Shown: in pieces, positions 36,333 through 48,289 of the stretch | Numbering within the stretch: the stretch's first letter is position 1 | Layout: each line of letters begins with the position of its first letter | NCBI GenBank assembly: GCA_007922195.1 | Contig: ML682038.1 | Span: 2,822,078 to 2,886,077, forward strand | Length of the DNA stretch: 64,000 nucleotides | Direction: 5' to 3' | Source of the DNA: Podocnemis expansa | Taxonomy: Eukaryota; Chordata; Testudines; Podocnemididae | The notes under the pieces: model-generated | Seen by the model: only the letters and a program-made list of their open reading frames with translations | Told to the model about the DNA's origin: nothing | The model's database searches: none | Position numbers and translations under genes: made by a program

Positions 36333-37720
36333 GTATAGTTTTTATTCTGCTTCCCGAACTGTGTAAGTTGTAGTGGTGTAAGTGTTTGCAATGGTATAAC
36401 TGTGTCAGTGTGGTGGAAATTTGCTGCTTAACTACATTGGTAATGGTATAAGTAAAGTGGCAAAAATTTCTAGTATAGGCGAGGTCATAGAAACTCCATA
36501 CTTCCCTGTATGCTCCACTCTCCCCCACCACTCAGAATTATTCTGAGATTTACACAAGGTCACACCTGTTCTCTGGTTTAAACTGCAAGTAGTGTGAAAC
36601 CAATGTGAGCCTTGTGAGCCTTAGTTTTACTCCACCTCCACCAGCATTCACTTTTACAGTGACATGTGGAGGATCAGCCCAGAGGAGTACAAAGGCTGTC
36701 TGTTTTGGCCTGCCCAAATCACCATGGATGTGATAAAGGGGACTCATTACCATGGCAACTCTTAGACAGAAAGGAATTTGTTCTGCTGTGTCTACAAAAT
36801 AGTCTGGTAATGGCCAGTCTAGGAACAAAGTAGCTTCCAGGGAGTGAGAGAGATTTAAAAAAAAAAAAAAGTGAACCACCTTAAAGATTTTAAATTGTCA
36901 TTCTATCCCAAAGGTACCCTAGCCTGAGGATAGCCTCATGAGCATGGGGCAGATGAAGGGAGTTTCTTTCCAACTTCATAGAGAGGTACAGTATGATCAG
37001 GGAGGTTCAGTTGGGAAAACTTCCGTGTGTGTGTGTGTGTGAGATCTTCACCTGGGTTTTTTGATGCATTTCCATGGTCATCAAGCAAGTGGCTAGTGAT
37101 AATCTTGAACGGAGATGAAGCATCATCCACTTAAAGGAAGATTGGGCTTGCCATTGGACAGGAATACTGATGGGAACAGTCTCTGAGCACTTGAGCTAGC
37201 CATCCTTGGAATGAGATTTTCTTGTCAAGAGATTCAGGAAGTAAACTCAGATTCTTGTACTCTAGTAACATTCTTTATTTTCCCAATAAGTCATATATGT
37301 TTTCTTCCTTTATAATCTAAAATAAACACTAAAATACTTGCATAATCTTAACTGAGTTGTATTTAGCATTGTTGCAGGTAACACTTCTATTCTGCCGGCT
37401 AGGAATAATAGGTGGAAATGTCCTGAAGTGTTATGTTTCAGATAGGAAGGCTGGAATGTTCCTGTAGTGACTTGGTTTGGATCCTGCGCTTAGGCTGTTG
37501 AATGATACATGTTTCCCTCATATACAGTTCCAAAATTTGAAGTCTACTTCTGAAATTTAAGACTGTTGACCTATCTGCCTGTATCCAGAATATCTGGATC
37601 AGAGGCTGAATGCAGCAGGATGACAGCACATTATCTGAGGAAGAGAATAAGACCTAATAGTGAATTAAACAGTGAACATGAACTATCACTAAAATTTTTT
37701 ACTATGCTATCAGTGTTGTA
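36333..37720. other. Non-coding stretch
   Basis: No gene was supported. Simple repeats are A14 at 36857-36870 and (GT)8 at 37025-37041. Confidence 0.5.
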
Positions 37721-38074
37721 GTTATTACATTTGCAGATTTGTAGCAGTATATCCTACTGTCATTGGGTATGATCTAAGTTCAAAGCCTGTTACTAGATGA
37801 AATGGAGAAATAACAATGACAGAAAATGTGGAACAGGCAGAAGTGCTAAACAACTTTTTGTTTGAAAATGGTAGTAGTGATTGGATATGGATCATAGGGA
37901 ATGCCAGTGAAAATAATCTATTTAAAGAGAAATAAGGGTAACTTGGAACTAGTCCATTCAGTTTAACTACAGTACCCAAAAGATAATAGAGCAAATAATT
38001 AAGCAGTTTGCAAACATCTGGAAAATAAGGTAATAGTAATAGCATGGGTTTGTCAAGAATGAATTGTGTTAAAT

Positions 38075-38399
38075 CTTGGGATGTAAAACTTAGATTAATT
38101 AAACTAATTAAATTAGCTTAATTAAAAATAGGTGGTGAAGCAGGGAGCCCAGCATGGGGGTAGGGGAGGTAGCGACAGTTGGGCTTGTTCCCTGGACTGG
38201 GCTCCATGCTGTGACTGCCTCCCCTCTTGCCCTTGCCCACTGGGCTCCAAGCTTCGACTACCAGGAAATGCTGTACAATTGCTCTTTCTGGTGGGGAGTT
38301 GAACCCCGCTGCCAGTCCACTCCACCAATTTAAATGGTAATCTGTTTAAAATGTTTGAACAGTTGACGAATGTTTAAACAGTTACAGTTACATCTCAAG
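38075..38399. mobile_element. DNA transposon of unknown superfamily, nested in CR1
   Basis: The ends CTTGGGATGTAA and TTACATCTCAAG are inverted repeats with one mismatch and about 12 bp of clear pairing. CR1 sequence resumes after it. No clear target duplication was found, so the superfamily is not assigned. The interior has a GGGCTCC-rich core and AATTAA repeats at the left. A run of 24 T (38418-38441) follows in the CR1 part. Confidence 0.6.
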
Positions 38400-38723
38400 C
38401 AAAATTGATGTGATGGCTTTTTTTTTTTTTTTTTTTTTTTTGGACAGATAACAAGACTTGTTGATAGGAGGAAGCTGTAGGTGTAGTATATCTGACTTTA
38501 GTAAGGCTTTTGGTATGGTCTTGCATGACCTTCTCATAAACAAACTCAGGAAATATAACCTAGTGGAGCCACTATAAGGTGGATCCTACCATTTACACAA
38601 AACTGTTCCCAGAGAATATTTATCAGTGGTTCACAGTCAAGATGGAAGGAAATGTCCAGTGGGGCTCTTCTGGAATCAGTTCTGGGTCCGATTCTGTTAA
38701 GCATCTTCATTAATGATTTAGAT

Positions 38724-39474
38724 CAGTGGTTTTGAACCTGTGGTCTGCAGACCCCGACCTGTTCTAGGGGGTCCGTGGCACTGCTTACCCCCTGGGGCTG
38801 GAGCCTTAGCTGCGGCCCTGATACTCCCACCAGGGCTGGATCCCGGCAGGGGACTGAAGAAGGCTGGCTGCTACTGTCACCCACTGGCTGGCAATGCTGG
38901 TGGCAGTGCAGCTTTCCTCCCCTTCAGGGGCTACCTGCCACTGCTCCGCTGTAGAGGCTGGCTGGGGGCCATGGCCATGGCAGCCCCTGCTCCCAGCAGG
39001 GGAATGGGGCTGCAGTGGCTCCCGGGCAGGGGCAACAAGCCTTAGCTATGCACTCTAGCTGCCGCAGCCCCATTCTCTTGCCAGAAGTGGAGAGGGGGCC
39101 ACCATGGTTATGGCCCCCTGCTGGGGAGCTACCTGTGGCCCCATGCCCCTGCTGGGGAGCGGGGTGCCCCCTGGGCGGGGGACCCATAGCCACAGCGGCC
39201 TTCACTCCACTCCTAGCAGGAGAATGGGGCCATGGCTCCTGCAGTGCGTGGCTCTGGCTTGGTGCTAGAGCCCCATTCACCTGCTTGGAGTGGGGGCTGC
39301 TGCAGCCGTGGCCCCCTGCGGGGGGGGGGGGGGGGGGGCTGCTCCTTGGCAGGAGAGCGGTGCAGGCCACATTCTGCCTGGAGTGCACCACCGCAGAATG
39401 GCAGCACACGGGGGCCACAAGACTTTTTTGAAGTTGAAAAGGGCTCCCCAGCCTTAAAAAGGTTGGGAACCCTG
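38724..39474. mobile_element. hAT family C, copy 1, nested in CR1
   Basis: The left end CAGTGGTTTTGAACCTGTGG and right end AAAGGTTGGGAACCCTG are inverted. The flanks ATTTAGAT (38716-38723) and ATTTAGTT (39475-39482) match at 7 of 8 positions, and the CR1 INDL...NGI region is continuous without the element. The interior is a GC-rich degenerate repeat with 19 G at 39320-39338. Plus- and minus-strand frames across it (up to 188 codons) are low-complexity artefacts. Copy 2 is at 50058-50781. Confidence 0.92.
39320..39338. repeat. G19 mononucleotide run
   Basis: Nineteen consecutive G lie inside hAT family C copy 1. The run could form G-quadruplex structures and is likely to vary in length or be hard to sequence. 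Confidence 0.88.
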
Positions 39475-40177
39475 ATTTAGTTAATGGCATAAAAAATACA
39501 CTTAATGTTTGCAGATGCTACCAAGTTGTGAGTGCTTTGGAGGATAGGATTAAAAGTCAATAATCTGGACAAACTGGAGAAATGGTCTGAAACAGGGCGA
39601 CATTCAAGCTCGACAAATGTAGTGATTCCCTAGAAAAGAGTCCTGTAGAAAGAGATATGAGGGTTATAGTGGATCACAAGCTAAGTATGAGTCAACAGTG
39701 TAACACTGTTACGAAGCAAACATCGTTCTGAAAGGTATTAGCAGCAATGTGGTAAGCAAGACGAACTAATTCTTCCACTCTACTCCATACTGATTAGGCC
39801 ACACCCGAATATTGTGTCCAGTTGTGGATGCCACTTTTCAGGAAAGGTGAGGATAAAAAGGAGGAAGTCCAGAGAAAAGAAATAAAAATGATTAACAGCC
39901 TAGCAAATATGACCTGTGAGGGAAGATTGAAAAAAAATTGATTCTGGAGGAGAGACAACTGAATGGGGACATAAGGTTTTCAAGTACATACAAGAAGGAG
40001 GAAGAAAAAAATGTTCTCCTTAACTTCTGAGGCTAGGACAAGAAGCAGTGGGCTTAAAGTACAGCAGGGGAGATTCAAGTTGGATGTGAGGAAAAACTGC
40101 CTAACTGTTAGGATATTTAGGCTATGAAATAAATTGTGGAATCTTCTTCATCCTGGATTTTTAAAAGCGGGTTGGAC

Positions 40178-40339
40178 CAGTTGTTCTCAAACTTTTGCAG
40201 GTCACAACATGCTTGGTGGAGTGTGTAATTGTCTACAGGACAATGTCGCCTCCCACCCCTGCTCTCCACAATGCTTACTGACTTGTGGCAACACAGTAAT
40301 GTATCTTGACTGTAATGTTATCTTGGTTGAGAACTGTTG
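40178..40339. mobile_element. Non-autonomous hAT (162 bp), nested in CR1 tail
   Basis: The left end CAGTTGTTCTCAAACTTTTG pairs imperfectly with the right end GGTTGAGAACTGTTG. It interrupts the CR1 tail between GCGGGTTGGAC and GTAAACGCCTGTCAGG. The flanks GGTTGGAC and GATTAGGT differ only by transitions (4 of 8 identical), consistent with an old 8-bp duplication. Confidence 0.78.
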
Positions 40340-40454
40340 GATTAGGTAAACGCCTGTCAGGGATGGGGTAGGTAATGCTTGGTCCTGCCATAAGGGCAGG
40401 ATACTATAGTAGATGACCGCTGGAGGTTCCTTCCGGTCCTGTGATTCTCTGTAG

Positions 40455-42723
40455 ATGATATGTCGGATAGGAAGAAATTTATGCTAGGTTGTTGGGTGCT
40501 TAAAAAAAGCTGACAAATCACGTCAGTGCACATCTAGGTAATACTAGTATATCACTGTTTGGAGACTGTTGTCTTGTGCATTAATCAGCTGTTGCTCCGC
40601 TCTTCTCTTCCATTCACTTAATCCTCTTTCTCGCATGTACTTTGGATGCAATGAACTTGTCTACCTCTTTATAGGTTTAACTTGTGTTCATGAAGTTTTT
40701 TTTACTTTTATTAAAGAAAAAAATGTTTCCTTATAAATTGACTCTGCTGTTTTTATAACCTGGATCCCCTTCTCCAATTTTGGTACTACATCCCAGGCTG
40801 CTTCAGAAAAGAAACATTTTCGTATTCTGTAAAGATGTTTTTCTCTTCTCCTCCCTGTCCCCATGGAGCCCCATTACTCACATGCTCCTCCAGTGATTCA
40901 GAGAAGCTAAGGGGCAGGACGCTGCTAGCAGTCAGTATGCATGATTCTGTACAGTTACTCTGTTTACTGTGCGTATATTGTGACACTGGTATTAAACTAT
41001 CTGTAACAGGACTATTAATACTGTCCACTTTATTTTTCTTTCATTAACTTCTTTGTGTCTCTTCTCTGCTCAGATCTACCAATACATCCTTTCCTTTCTC
41101 TTGAAAGCAAACTTGATTTATCATCTTCGCCTTCTTTCTTTTTCACCTTGTTTGCCCTTCTATGTTTTTGTATGCCTCTGATGCTGTTTTTATTCCCCTT
41201 TTCTATCAAAACCATCTTCTCCGTCAAGTCTTTGTCTCCACTTATTCACCTGTTGTCTTTTCCTAGCTATTCTTCACTAGGAGGCAAAGGAATGCCACAA
41301 TTTTTTTACCATTGGATGGGGAGCAGCTGGCAAGGTGATTCTGGAAAGTGCTGTTGCTCCTCGTGCTGATAGGATGGCTAGGAGGCCCTAACCACCCCAG
41401 CTGTACTCCTGGTTCTTCCAGTTCCTGCCTGATGACTCCTCAGGTCAGCATGCAGTACAATAGAGTGGCTGTGTGCATGTAACGGTGGCTGTTTGTTTTT
41501 TTTTCCCCTCTAAAGCTTTAGAAAGTAGGGAGAGATGCAATTTTTTTTTTTTTTACTGTAAAGCCCTATAGTCTCCTTCTCTCTTTAGCTGTTCTTTGGT
41601 TTCCAGCTGTCATAGAACTCTCTTATGACTGCTGCCTGATCTCACTAGCTGAACAGAATTTTGAAGGACCAGGCAATAACCTGGGTTACTAGAGCATGCA
41701 GAAATTTCAGAGAATATTAATTGCACACTCTTATCTCTCCCCACCCACAAACCTTGGCCAGGGGGAATAAAACATGAACTTTATTCACATAATGAATGTT
41801 TGCTGTTACCTTGTCCATAACCTGCAGCTGTGTTTACAGGCTATTGTTTTCTTTAAAGCAATAAAACATGTATTCAAGGCCTTCTTTACCATATAGCATA
41901 GTAGACCCAAATTATACGACAAGACACCTAATATAAGCTACACTGAGTTCCTTGGTGAACCAGGGATTAGGTAGCAATGTTGAAGTGCTGCAGAAAGTAT
42001 TTAATAACTTGCAGCAAAGAACAGGAGCAGTTAGTTTGAGCAAGGGCCAAAGCCTTGTTCTGTGAGAAGCAGTGAGCAGTTTGTGAGAATCTGTGCACAA
42101 TGGAGGAAGGCATCACCATGGCTTGTTGCTGCTAAACCATACGGGAGAGAAGGCATGAGGTGCTCCCCACCCCACCCCTTGGCAGACACTTTGATACTAC
42201 TTCAATTCCTTTTTGGCTTGCACAGTTTTAAGGTCTACAAACTTGTACATAGCTGTAGTTGCTTTCCTTGGGATTTTTAATGGCAAGTGTCAAGCTGAGA
42301 AGCTGTAAAATAGGATGAAAATTCAATCTGACTGGATTATTCAGATTGGGACCTTAGCAAAGTGTTATGTGTTCATTTGTGCAGTTTGATAATCATGTTA
42401 TATGTGAGTCTACTTGTAGTTTAAAATGCAGTAGTCCTCTTCACTCTACTAATGTTTTAAAATTAACCCATGACACTTTCTTAAAAGGACACCAACTTAA
42501 ATTTGATTGGTCTGACAACTTTGTACCTATTATATTACAAATATCACCCATGATTACTGTAATTGTATTGAAAAATAAGCATAATTTTTCTGCTCTTTTA
42601 GTTTACTTTGTCCTGTTATCACTTAGGAACAGAAAAATCTTCACAAATAGATTTTAAAGGAACTGTTAAACTTAGGAACTGTTTTACAGTGCCATTTAAA
42701 AATAAAGTTGTTACTAATGTTTC
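40455..42723. other. Non-coding stretch
   Basis: No gene or repeat could be supported beyond short T runs near 41500 and 41540. The open frames near 40786-41369 are pyrimidine-rich and show no domain. Confidence 0.5.
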
Positions 42724-42726
42724 TAA

Positions 42727-42999
42727 TGGCAGGTCTACACTATTGCTTAAATTAATTTAATTCCCATTGCTTAGGGATGTGAAAAAGACATACCCATGTG
42801 AAACAAATTATAGCAACCTAAGAGCTGTCCACATGAGCACTGTGTTGGTTAGGAGATGCTCTCCTGCTGACAATGTTCTACCTCTCATGGAGGTGGAGTG
42901 ATTATACCTACAGGAAAACGCTCTCCTTGTCAGCATACAGTCTCCTTATCAAATGCTCTAGAGTGGCGTGGCTTCAGTGCCTCTAGTGTAGGCCTGCCC
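42727..42999. mobile_element. Harbinger MITE with TAA target duplication
   Basis: The ends GGCAGGTCTACACTA and TAGTGTAGGCCTGCC match at 14 of 15 positions as inverted repeats. TAA flanks both sides (42724-42726 and 43000-43002), the 3-bp TWA duplication typical of PIF/Harbinger. The interior has a CTCTCCTGCTGACA / GCTCTCCTTGTCAGC pair. It carries no coding sequence and would depend on a transposase such as the one decayed at 51905. Confidence 0.88.
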
Positions 43000-43099
43000 T
43001 AACTTAGAATCAAAAAGCATTGGTTATTTCTCTTTAAATATGTAGGCTCCTCCTTTTCAAACACTTAGAACAAGAAAATAAATTGGCTTTTCTGTGGAA

Positions 43100-44060
43100 A
43101 TGTAAGTAGTGGGTCCCATGCTGGGTTGTCTAGTCATGGTCCAGGGGCCAGAAGGCAGCTTGCTAGGGGCTGCTATCCAGCCTGCTGGGGCGGCAGTAGC
43201 CCCTTTCCAGCTGGAGCTGTGGAGTAGCCCCTCCCCTCCAGCCACATGCCAGCCAGGAACAGCCTTTATCCTCCACTTCAGCCCCATGCATTGCCCTGCA
43301 CTGCACTGTACCAGGAAAGACCTGGGAGCAGAGGGGGGTGTGGGCGATGAGCCCCTTTGCCTGGGATAGGATGCTGTGTGGCGCATGCGACTCTCTTCCA
43401 TTTGGGAGGAGAGCACTGCCCCTTGCATGCTGGCCATGGCTGGCAGGAGTGCACGCCAGTCCAGCACACTGGAGCTTGCACCCTGGAGCAGCCCCAGCTG
43501 GCTGGGTAGCAGCAGCAGCCCTGCGAGGGCCTGCCTGGGGAAGGCAGTCTCCCTCTTCATCTGGGGTTAGAGCAGGGGGCATGTGAACCAGAGTTTCCAG
43601 TTCCTGCATTCTCCCTCCTGCTGCTGTTCTCTCCCTGCTTTCCAGACCACTTCATTTAGGTACCAGTCTAGCAGCCAGCCCAAGGCGCGGAGGAGAAGCC
43701 ACTTCCCCCAGCCGAGCCCCACAGGCAGGAGAGACCGCAGCTGGAAGTGGATCCCGGTCTACTCGCCCAGCTGCCAGGGAGATTAGTTAACTGGGTGGTA
43801 GGGCACAGTGGGAAAAGGACAGAGCCACCCCCCTCCATCCCTTTAAGTAGGACATGGAGTGGGGAGAGCTCGGCAACCATGGGTGAGGGAGGGAGGGGGG
43901 AGACGCATGAATTATGTGACCAGTTACATGTTCTCCCCTGCCCCTCCTCTAAAATTCCTCACCCCACCAGCACCCATCAACAAAAATAAAAGTTGATACC
44001 TGTACCCCTCTCCCCTTCTGTTCCCGGGCCAGCCTTCCAGGCGCAGCCATAGAGTTCCCT
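43100..44060. other. GC-rich block of unknown origin
   Basis: The stretch is rich in CAGC, GGGGC and CCAGC motifs and contrasts with the AT-rich flanks. Frames of 148 and 167 codons on the minus strand arise from the GC bias and show no domain. The block resembles the GC-rich interiors of the hATs at 38724 and 50058. AAAGGTTGAACAGTCCTGGG near 44131 looks like a hAT right end, but no matching left end was found. Confidence 0.4.
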
Positions 44061-44419
44061 TCCCCATCTAAAACTTACTCACTTGGCCCACTGAGTGAGT
44101 GGAAAAAATTGTAATGTGGTCACTCACATTGAAAGGTTGAACAGTCCTGGGTCAGTGTTCACTGTCCTTGTAAAAGTCATGTAAAATGTGCTAGTTTACC
44201 TAAATAAATATTGTTCTAAATGCCAGCACTACAAACCCAGGCTGGGGTCTGAAAGTCAAATGGTCGTCTGCACCAAATCATACCTAAGTAACCCTACTCA
44301 TTTTAGTGGGTTTGCCCAGATTAAGGGAGAGCAGAATCAGTTCCTGCATCTTGAGCTTGGCTAATAAGCCAGAAAAGAAACTCTCTCTCTCTGAGCTCTG
44401 TTGACTCTGCACTAGTAAC

Positions 44420-44431
44420 GTGTGTGTGTGT

Positions 44432-44462
<31 letters not shown>

Positions 44463-44466
44463 GGGG
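44420..44466. repeat. (GT)13 followed by G21
   Basis: Twenty-six bases of GT dinucleotide run directly into 21 G. GT repeats favour left-handed DNA and G runs favour quadruplexes. No gene or promoter is adjacent. Confidence 0.9.
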
Positions 44467-44622
44467 AGCTGGTTCTAAAATGACACTGAATATCTGTAAC
44501 AGCATGGTTGAGCAGCAAGGTCCTTTTTACATTATTTTTCATCTAACCTCTCAGCTCCCCCACACTGCCTCTTTTGTTGGTGGAAGTGGTCCTAGTGAGG
44601 GCACACTTCACCATCAAAAGTA

Positions 44623-44716
44623 GGGCTGTGTGTACACTACCCACCTCTATAATTATAGCAGTGGCTGTCTGCCAGCAAAACTTTGTTGGTAGAACTCTGT
44701 AGTGTAGATATAGCTT
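44623..44716. mobile_element. Very short Harbinger MITE (about 94 bp)
   Basis: GGGCTGTGTGTACACTAC at the left and GTAGTGTAGATATAGCTT at the right are inverted repeats of the same TGTCTACACTA type as at 42727. The interior is only about 55 bp. Target duplication is unclear (TAG/TTA). Confidence 0.7.
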
Positions 44717-45833
44717 TAGAAAGCAAGTCTTTTCCCCAGTTGTTGCTGCATACTCTTAATAGGCCAAATTACATCATTCCTTAGAAGATTTGATACTGCC
44801 AAGTAGATTTCATTTTAAAATATATACATATTGTTGCCTTGGTGTGTGTGTCACTTTTATAACTAAATTTTAAAATTAAATGCTAATTATTTTGAAAATC
44901 TAACTGCATCCATTAACATGGAGTTACTTTTTGTATCATCATGGAGTTTCTGGTTTTTAATGTCTGTGAATAACTTTTTTTATGGTTTTATTAATGGCTT
45001 TTTTCAGTCCTTTTTAATATTGGTTAACTATTTATATTTAATTACACCCATTTTACTTATGATGGTTTACTGGTGAAACTCCTTTAGGATGGAAGTAAAC
45101 AGTTGAACATGACCTACATTTTTGAAAGTGACTGACTTTTTGGAGACCCAAGTTGAGATCCCATAAGGTTGCGTAGTTGTTAGAAAGTGTTGAGTACATT
45201 GTCCACTGAAAAATAACTCTTTTTAAACATTTCAAGGTGGGGCTCTGCAAATGGGTAGTTAGTTTTGAAAATGTTGTCCTCTGTGTGCAAATTTCAAATC
45301 AGTAACTTTCCTCATTATAACTTAATGGTAGGGTAATAGAGGTTTATTAGCCTGGTTTATGACCTATGCATTTCATCTGTCAGAAGCCAGGCGAATATAT
45401 CTGGTTTCTTTTAAAGTGATGGTCCTTTCTGGTCTTAAACTTGTGTGACTTTCAGCCCTGCTCTACGTTGACAGTGAAGTTCAACACAGTGCTGCTTACC
45501 TCAACCTTCTGCAGCCTGTGTGTCCAGTGTCAAAACAGCAAATTAAAAGAACGGTGGTGTGGGATGGAGCTGTAACTTGACCTGCTAACACCACCACTGC
45601 AAGTAGCATAGCTCTGTGGTTGAAATCTACTATTTGAATTTAGGTCCCTGTAGCCAGAGGGTAGCTCTAATCTTGATAGTCTGGTTCCTCTGTTGGCTGC
45701 TTCACCGTAGGAACATATCTCCAACCCTGCCTGCAGCCCTGGGAAGTTTTTAGATAACTCCTCTCTGCATGCAGTACTGTGCCTCTCCGTTGTGCCTGTG
45801 GCAGAGAAACAGCAAGGAAAGCTTTTCCTGCCT

Positions 45834-45862
45834 CCCCCCCCCCCCCCTTTTTTTTTTTTTTT
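45834..45862. repeat. C14-T15 homopolymer junction
   Basis: Fourteen C are followed directly by fifteen T. It is a simple sequence with no associated element recognised. Confidence 0.9.
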
Positions 45863-46695
45863 AAGAGAAGAGTGGAGAGGAAGTGAGCAGAGGAAGACTG
45901 CCTCCTCACAAGCCCTGGGCCTACTTCCACAAGTGCAATGCATTTCAGGGAGTAATGTGAACAGTGGGGACGTGAGGCCCCAAATAGGCAGTAATTTGAC
46001 AGCCTAAAATTGAATTGCAGTCCCACCCGCAGTGTGGACAGACCTTCAGAAAAGAAATGATGCTTGTCAATTCCAGGTCAGAAACCCCTCCTTCATCAAC
46101 AGAGAATTGTCTGCCTGATCCCTCCCTCCCCCCTCCAAAGTTACTGTTATTGCATGGGTTTAAGGCAGTGATCCCCAAAACTTGCATGATTTCCCCAGCC
46201 CTTCTTTGTTGCTCTTGGGGAACCCAAGTTGGGAGCAGGGCCATGATGGGGCATAAGCCACACCTGGGACTTCACCTCAGTGTTAGGCTGTGGTCAGGGC
46301 CAGGGGTAGATTCTTAAAACATTGAGCTGTAAATAGAAATACCTAATTTATGTATGTAGTTTGAGGTAACTGTCACATTTTGTGTGCACAGCTGTGCTTC
46401 TGACAGCTTGAAAAATCAGACCCAAACTGAACTGTGTGAAAAATTTCTGTACTTCTATAGAAACACATGACAATTTTACAGACCAATTTCATTGGGATAT
46501 CCAGCAGTGCAAAGATTTGAGATTGGCTAGTTGCATGATGGCTGTTTACTCTTCCAAGGAGGCCTGTGCAGATAGCCACATGGTCAACTGAGTAATATTT
46601 AACAAAGAAGTACAGACAGCATGCCAGAATTCTTTCAGGGGCCACATTCAGTTCAAATAATAAATAGGGAATGAAGTATGGTATGTGGGTTTTTT

Positions 46696-46719
46696 GTTGT
46701 TGTTGTTGTTGTTGTTGTT
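46696..46719. repeat. (GTT)8 microsatellite
   Basis: Eight consecutive GTT units lie in otherwise unique sequence. Confidence 0.9.
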
Positions 46720-47214
46720 TGGAGGGGTAGAACAATGCTGGTTTTACATTTGTGTTCGAGTAGAATCTACAGGCTCTGATCGTGATCTCATTTGCTGGGG
46801 ATTCTACAGAGAGAGAGGAAAAAAAGATTCTCAACCTCATGTAGCTTGTGGGACAGAGTAAGTCATCCACTAGAGAGGTGACACACTTGTACACTCAAGG
46901 TGCAGTCTTTGGTTTCTTGGGACGTGCTTCCTCATTGAGCTGAAACAGAGAAGCTCAGAACCAGATAGTTGTAGGCTGCAGCTACAGGAAGCAATAGGGA
47001 GTTTTGTTCATTGCTACACATAGATTTGTTCACAATACAGGATTTATCTTGCCACCAGTCTCTGTGTGTCATAAAGATGCAACAACATGGTACCTGGAGT
47101 GGGGAAGGGGAGCATCCAACATGTTGGAAGACCCTACAAGAAAGAACATTGTTGTAGCTGCTGCAGAGTCTGTACAACTCCAAGTCAGTTCTGCAAGCCC
47201 TGATAAGCAGTGGA

Positions 47215-47720
47215 AACTCTAAATACACCCGGGGAAGTTTCAAACAGCAATTTGAACTGTGTATGAAAGCCAGGGGGGCAAATGAACTTCTGGAAGAACA
47301 AAAGGGTTGTGCCTGCAACTTAAAAGAGCAGAAGCCCTGGATGTGTATATGTTGCATGCTAGACAAAAGATGGGGGGAGGGGGTGAGAAAGGAAAACTTC
47401 GCAGAAATAATGAAAATGGTTGAGGATCACTGTGACATAGGAAAAATGTTACTTATCAGAAAGGTGTTCAGGTTGACAACACAATGAAGGGGAAACAATA
47501 GAAGAGTTTGTCACAGAGTTGAAACTAAAAAGGTCAGTCCTGTGATGATGGCACATTAGGACTTCCTCATTAAAGACCAGATTGGTGTGTAGTGTAGCAA
47601 TAAAGAAGAAAAAGTCAGTGAATATACAGGGAATGGATCAGACACTAGGATGGAGATTTCATATGTATATGCCATGAAGCAGAACAAACAAATACAAATA
47701 GCCTTGAAAAGGGCACTGAT
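47215..47720 (+). pseudogene. Gypsy gag remnant
   Basis: The translation gives FKQQFELCMKA near 47240 and, downstream and out of frame, segments resembling EEFVTELK (about 47505), LIKDQI (about 47565) and AMKQNKQ (about 47672). In this order they mark the capsid-like gag domain of vertebrate Ty3/Gypsy elements, which normally packages the element RNA. The frame changes at least three times, and a 74-codon open stretch (47263-47487) is the longest intact piece. No zinc-knuckle motif was recognised after it. Confidence 0.72.
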
Positions 47721-48289
47721 CATGCCAATGTTCTAAATGAGCATGGGGAAATTCACCAAAATTAAATCAGCTAAAGACAGCAATGTGGGAAGCAGGAAAC
47801 TGCCCGCAACGTGGCAGCCAACATGTGTATAGGAAATGCTTGCATGCAGGCAAATAAGAAGAAACTGTAATAAATGCAACCATTATGCTTGAGGAAACAG
47901 GAAAATGCATTAAGGGAAGAAAGGGATTCCTCAGGGAAGAAGAGCTCCTTCTTAACCACAATATGGAAGAGGCTGAAAACTCACAAGAGTGGCTAATTAA
48001 AACGTGCACCCTGTGGCACTCCTGTGACATACCAGATAGAGACAGGGACAAGTAAACATGTAACAGAAACTGAAAGAGAGAGGTAAGGACCACAAGTGGA
48101 AGAGTCAAAAGTATCTGTGAAAGTAAATGAAGGAATAATTCTAGTGCTGGGGGGAGTGTACACTGACACACTAATACACAGGGGAACATGATAAAACACG
48201 AGTTGATGATAGAGGCAACCCACCGGACTTACCTCAAGAATCTTGCTCAATGAATCAAAAATTCAAGCAATACTGAACATACTGAGACC

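Larger units (their letters stand above)
37730..40450 (+). mobile_element. CR1 LINE copy 3, carrying three nested DNA elements
   Basis: The CR1 parts are recognisable in order: GGCAGAAGTGCTAAAC near 37840; AATTAAGCAGTTTGCAAAC near 37995; the KAF-type segment near 38500; CATTAATGATTTA (the INDL motif) at 38707; then GATGCTACCAAG after the first hAT; and the 3' tail CCTGTCAGGGATGG and GGAGGTTCCTTCCGGTCCTG ending near 40450. Insertions at 38075-38399, 38724-39474 and 40178-40339 split it. An internal deletion relative to a full CR1 RT is likely between 37860 and 37960. Confidence 0.87.
44720..46845. other. Non-coding stretch with simple repeats
   Basis: A C14-T15 run lies at 45834-45862 and (GTT)8 at 46696-46719. 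GGCAGTGATCCCCAAAACTT at 46161-46180 resembles a hAT left end, but no right end was found. Minus-strand frames of 137 and 173 codons span these simple repeats and have no domain. Confidence 0.5.

Noticed and set aside
38924..39490. A 188-codon minus-strand open frame
   Set aside because: It spans the GC-rich core and right end of hAT family C copy 1; there is no domain and stop-free length is explained by composition.
43057..43609. Overlapping minus-strand frames of 167 and 148 codons
   Set aside because: Two different frames are open over the same GC-rich block, which argues for composition rather than coding.
45445..46050. Possible Harbinger element between CTGCTCTACGTTGACA and GTGTGGACAGACCTTC
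   Set aside because: The two ends pair too poorly and no TWA duplication is visible.
46161..46330. hAT-like left end GGCAGTGATCCCCAAAACTT
   Set aside because: No matching right end or 8-bp duplication could be found, so it is mentioned only within the surrounding stretch.
46373..46894. A 173-codon minus-strand open frame
   Set aside because: It contains a glutamine run from the (GTT)8 microsatellite and extends into the Gypsy LTR; no domain is visible.
47767..48250. Minus-strand frames of 140 and 85 codons
   Set aside because: They are antisense to the Gypsy gag-pol interval and have no family pattern.
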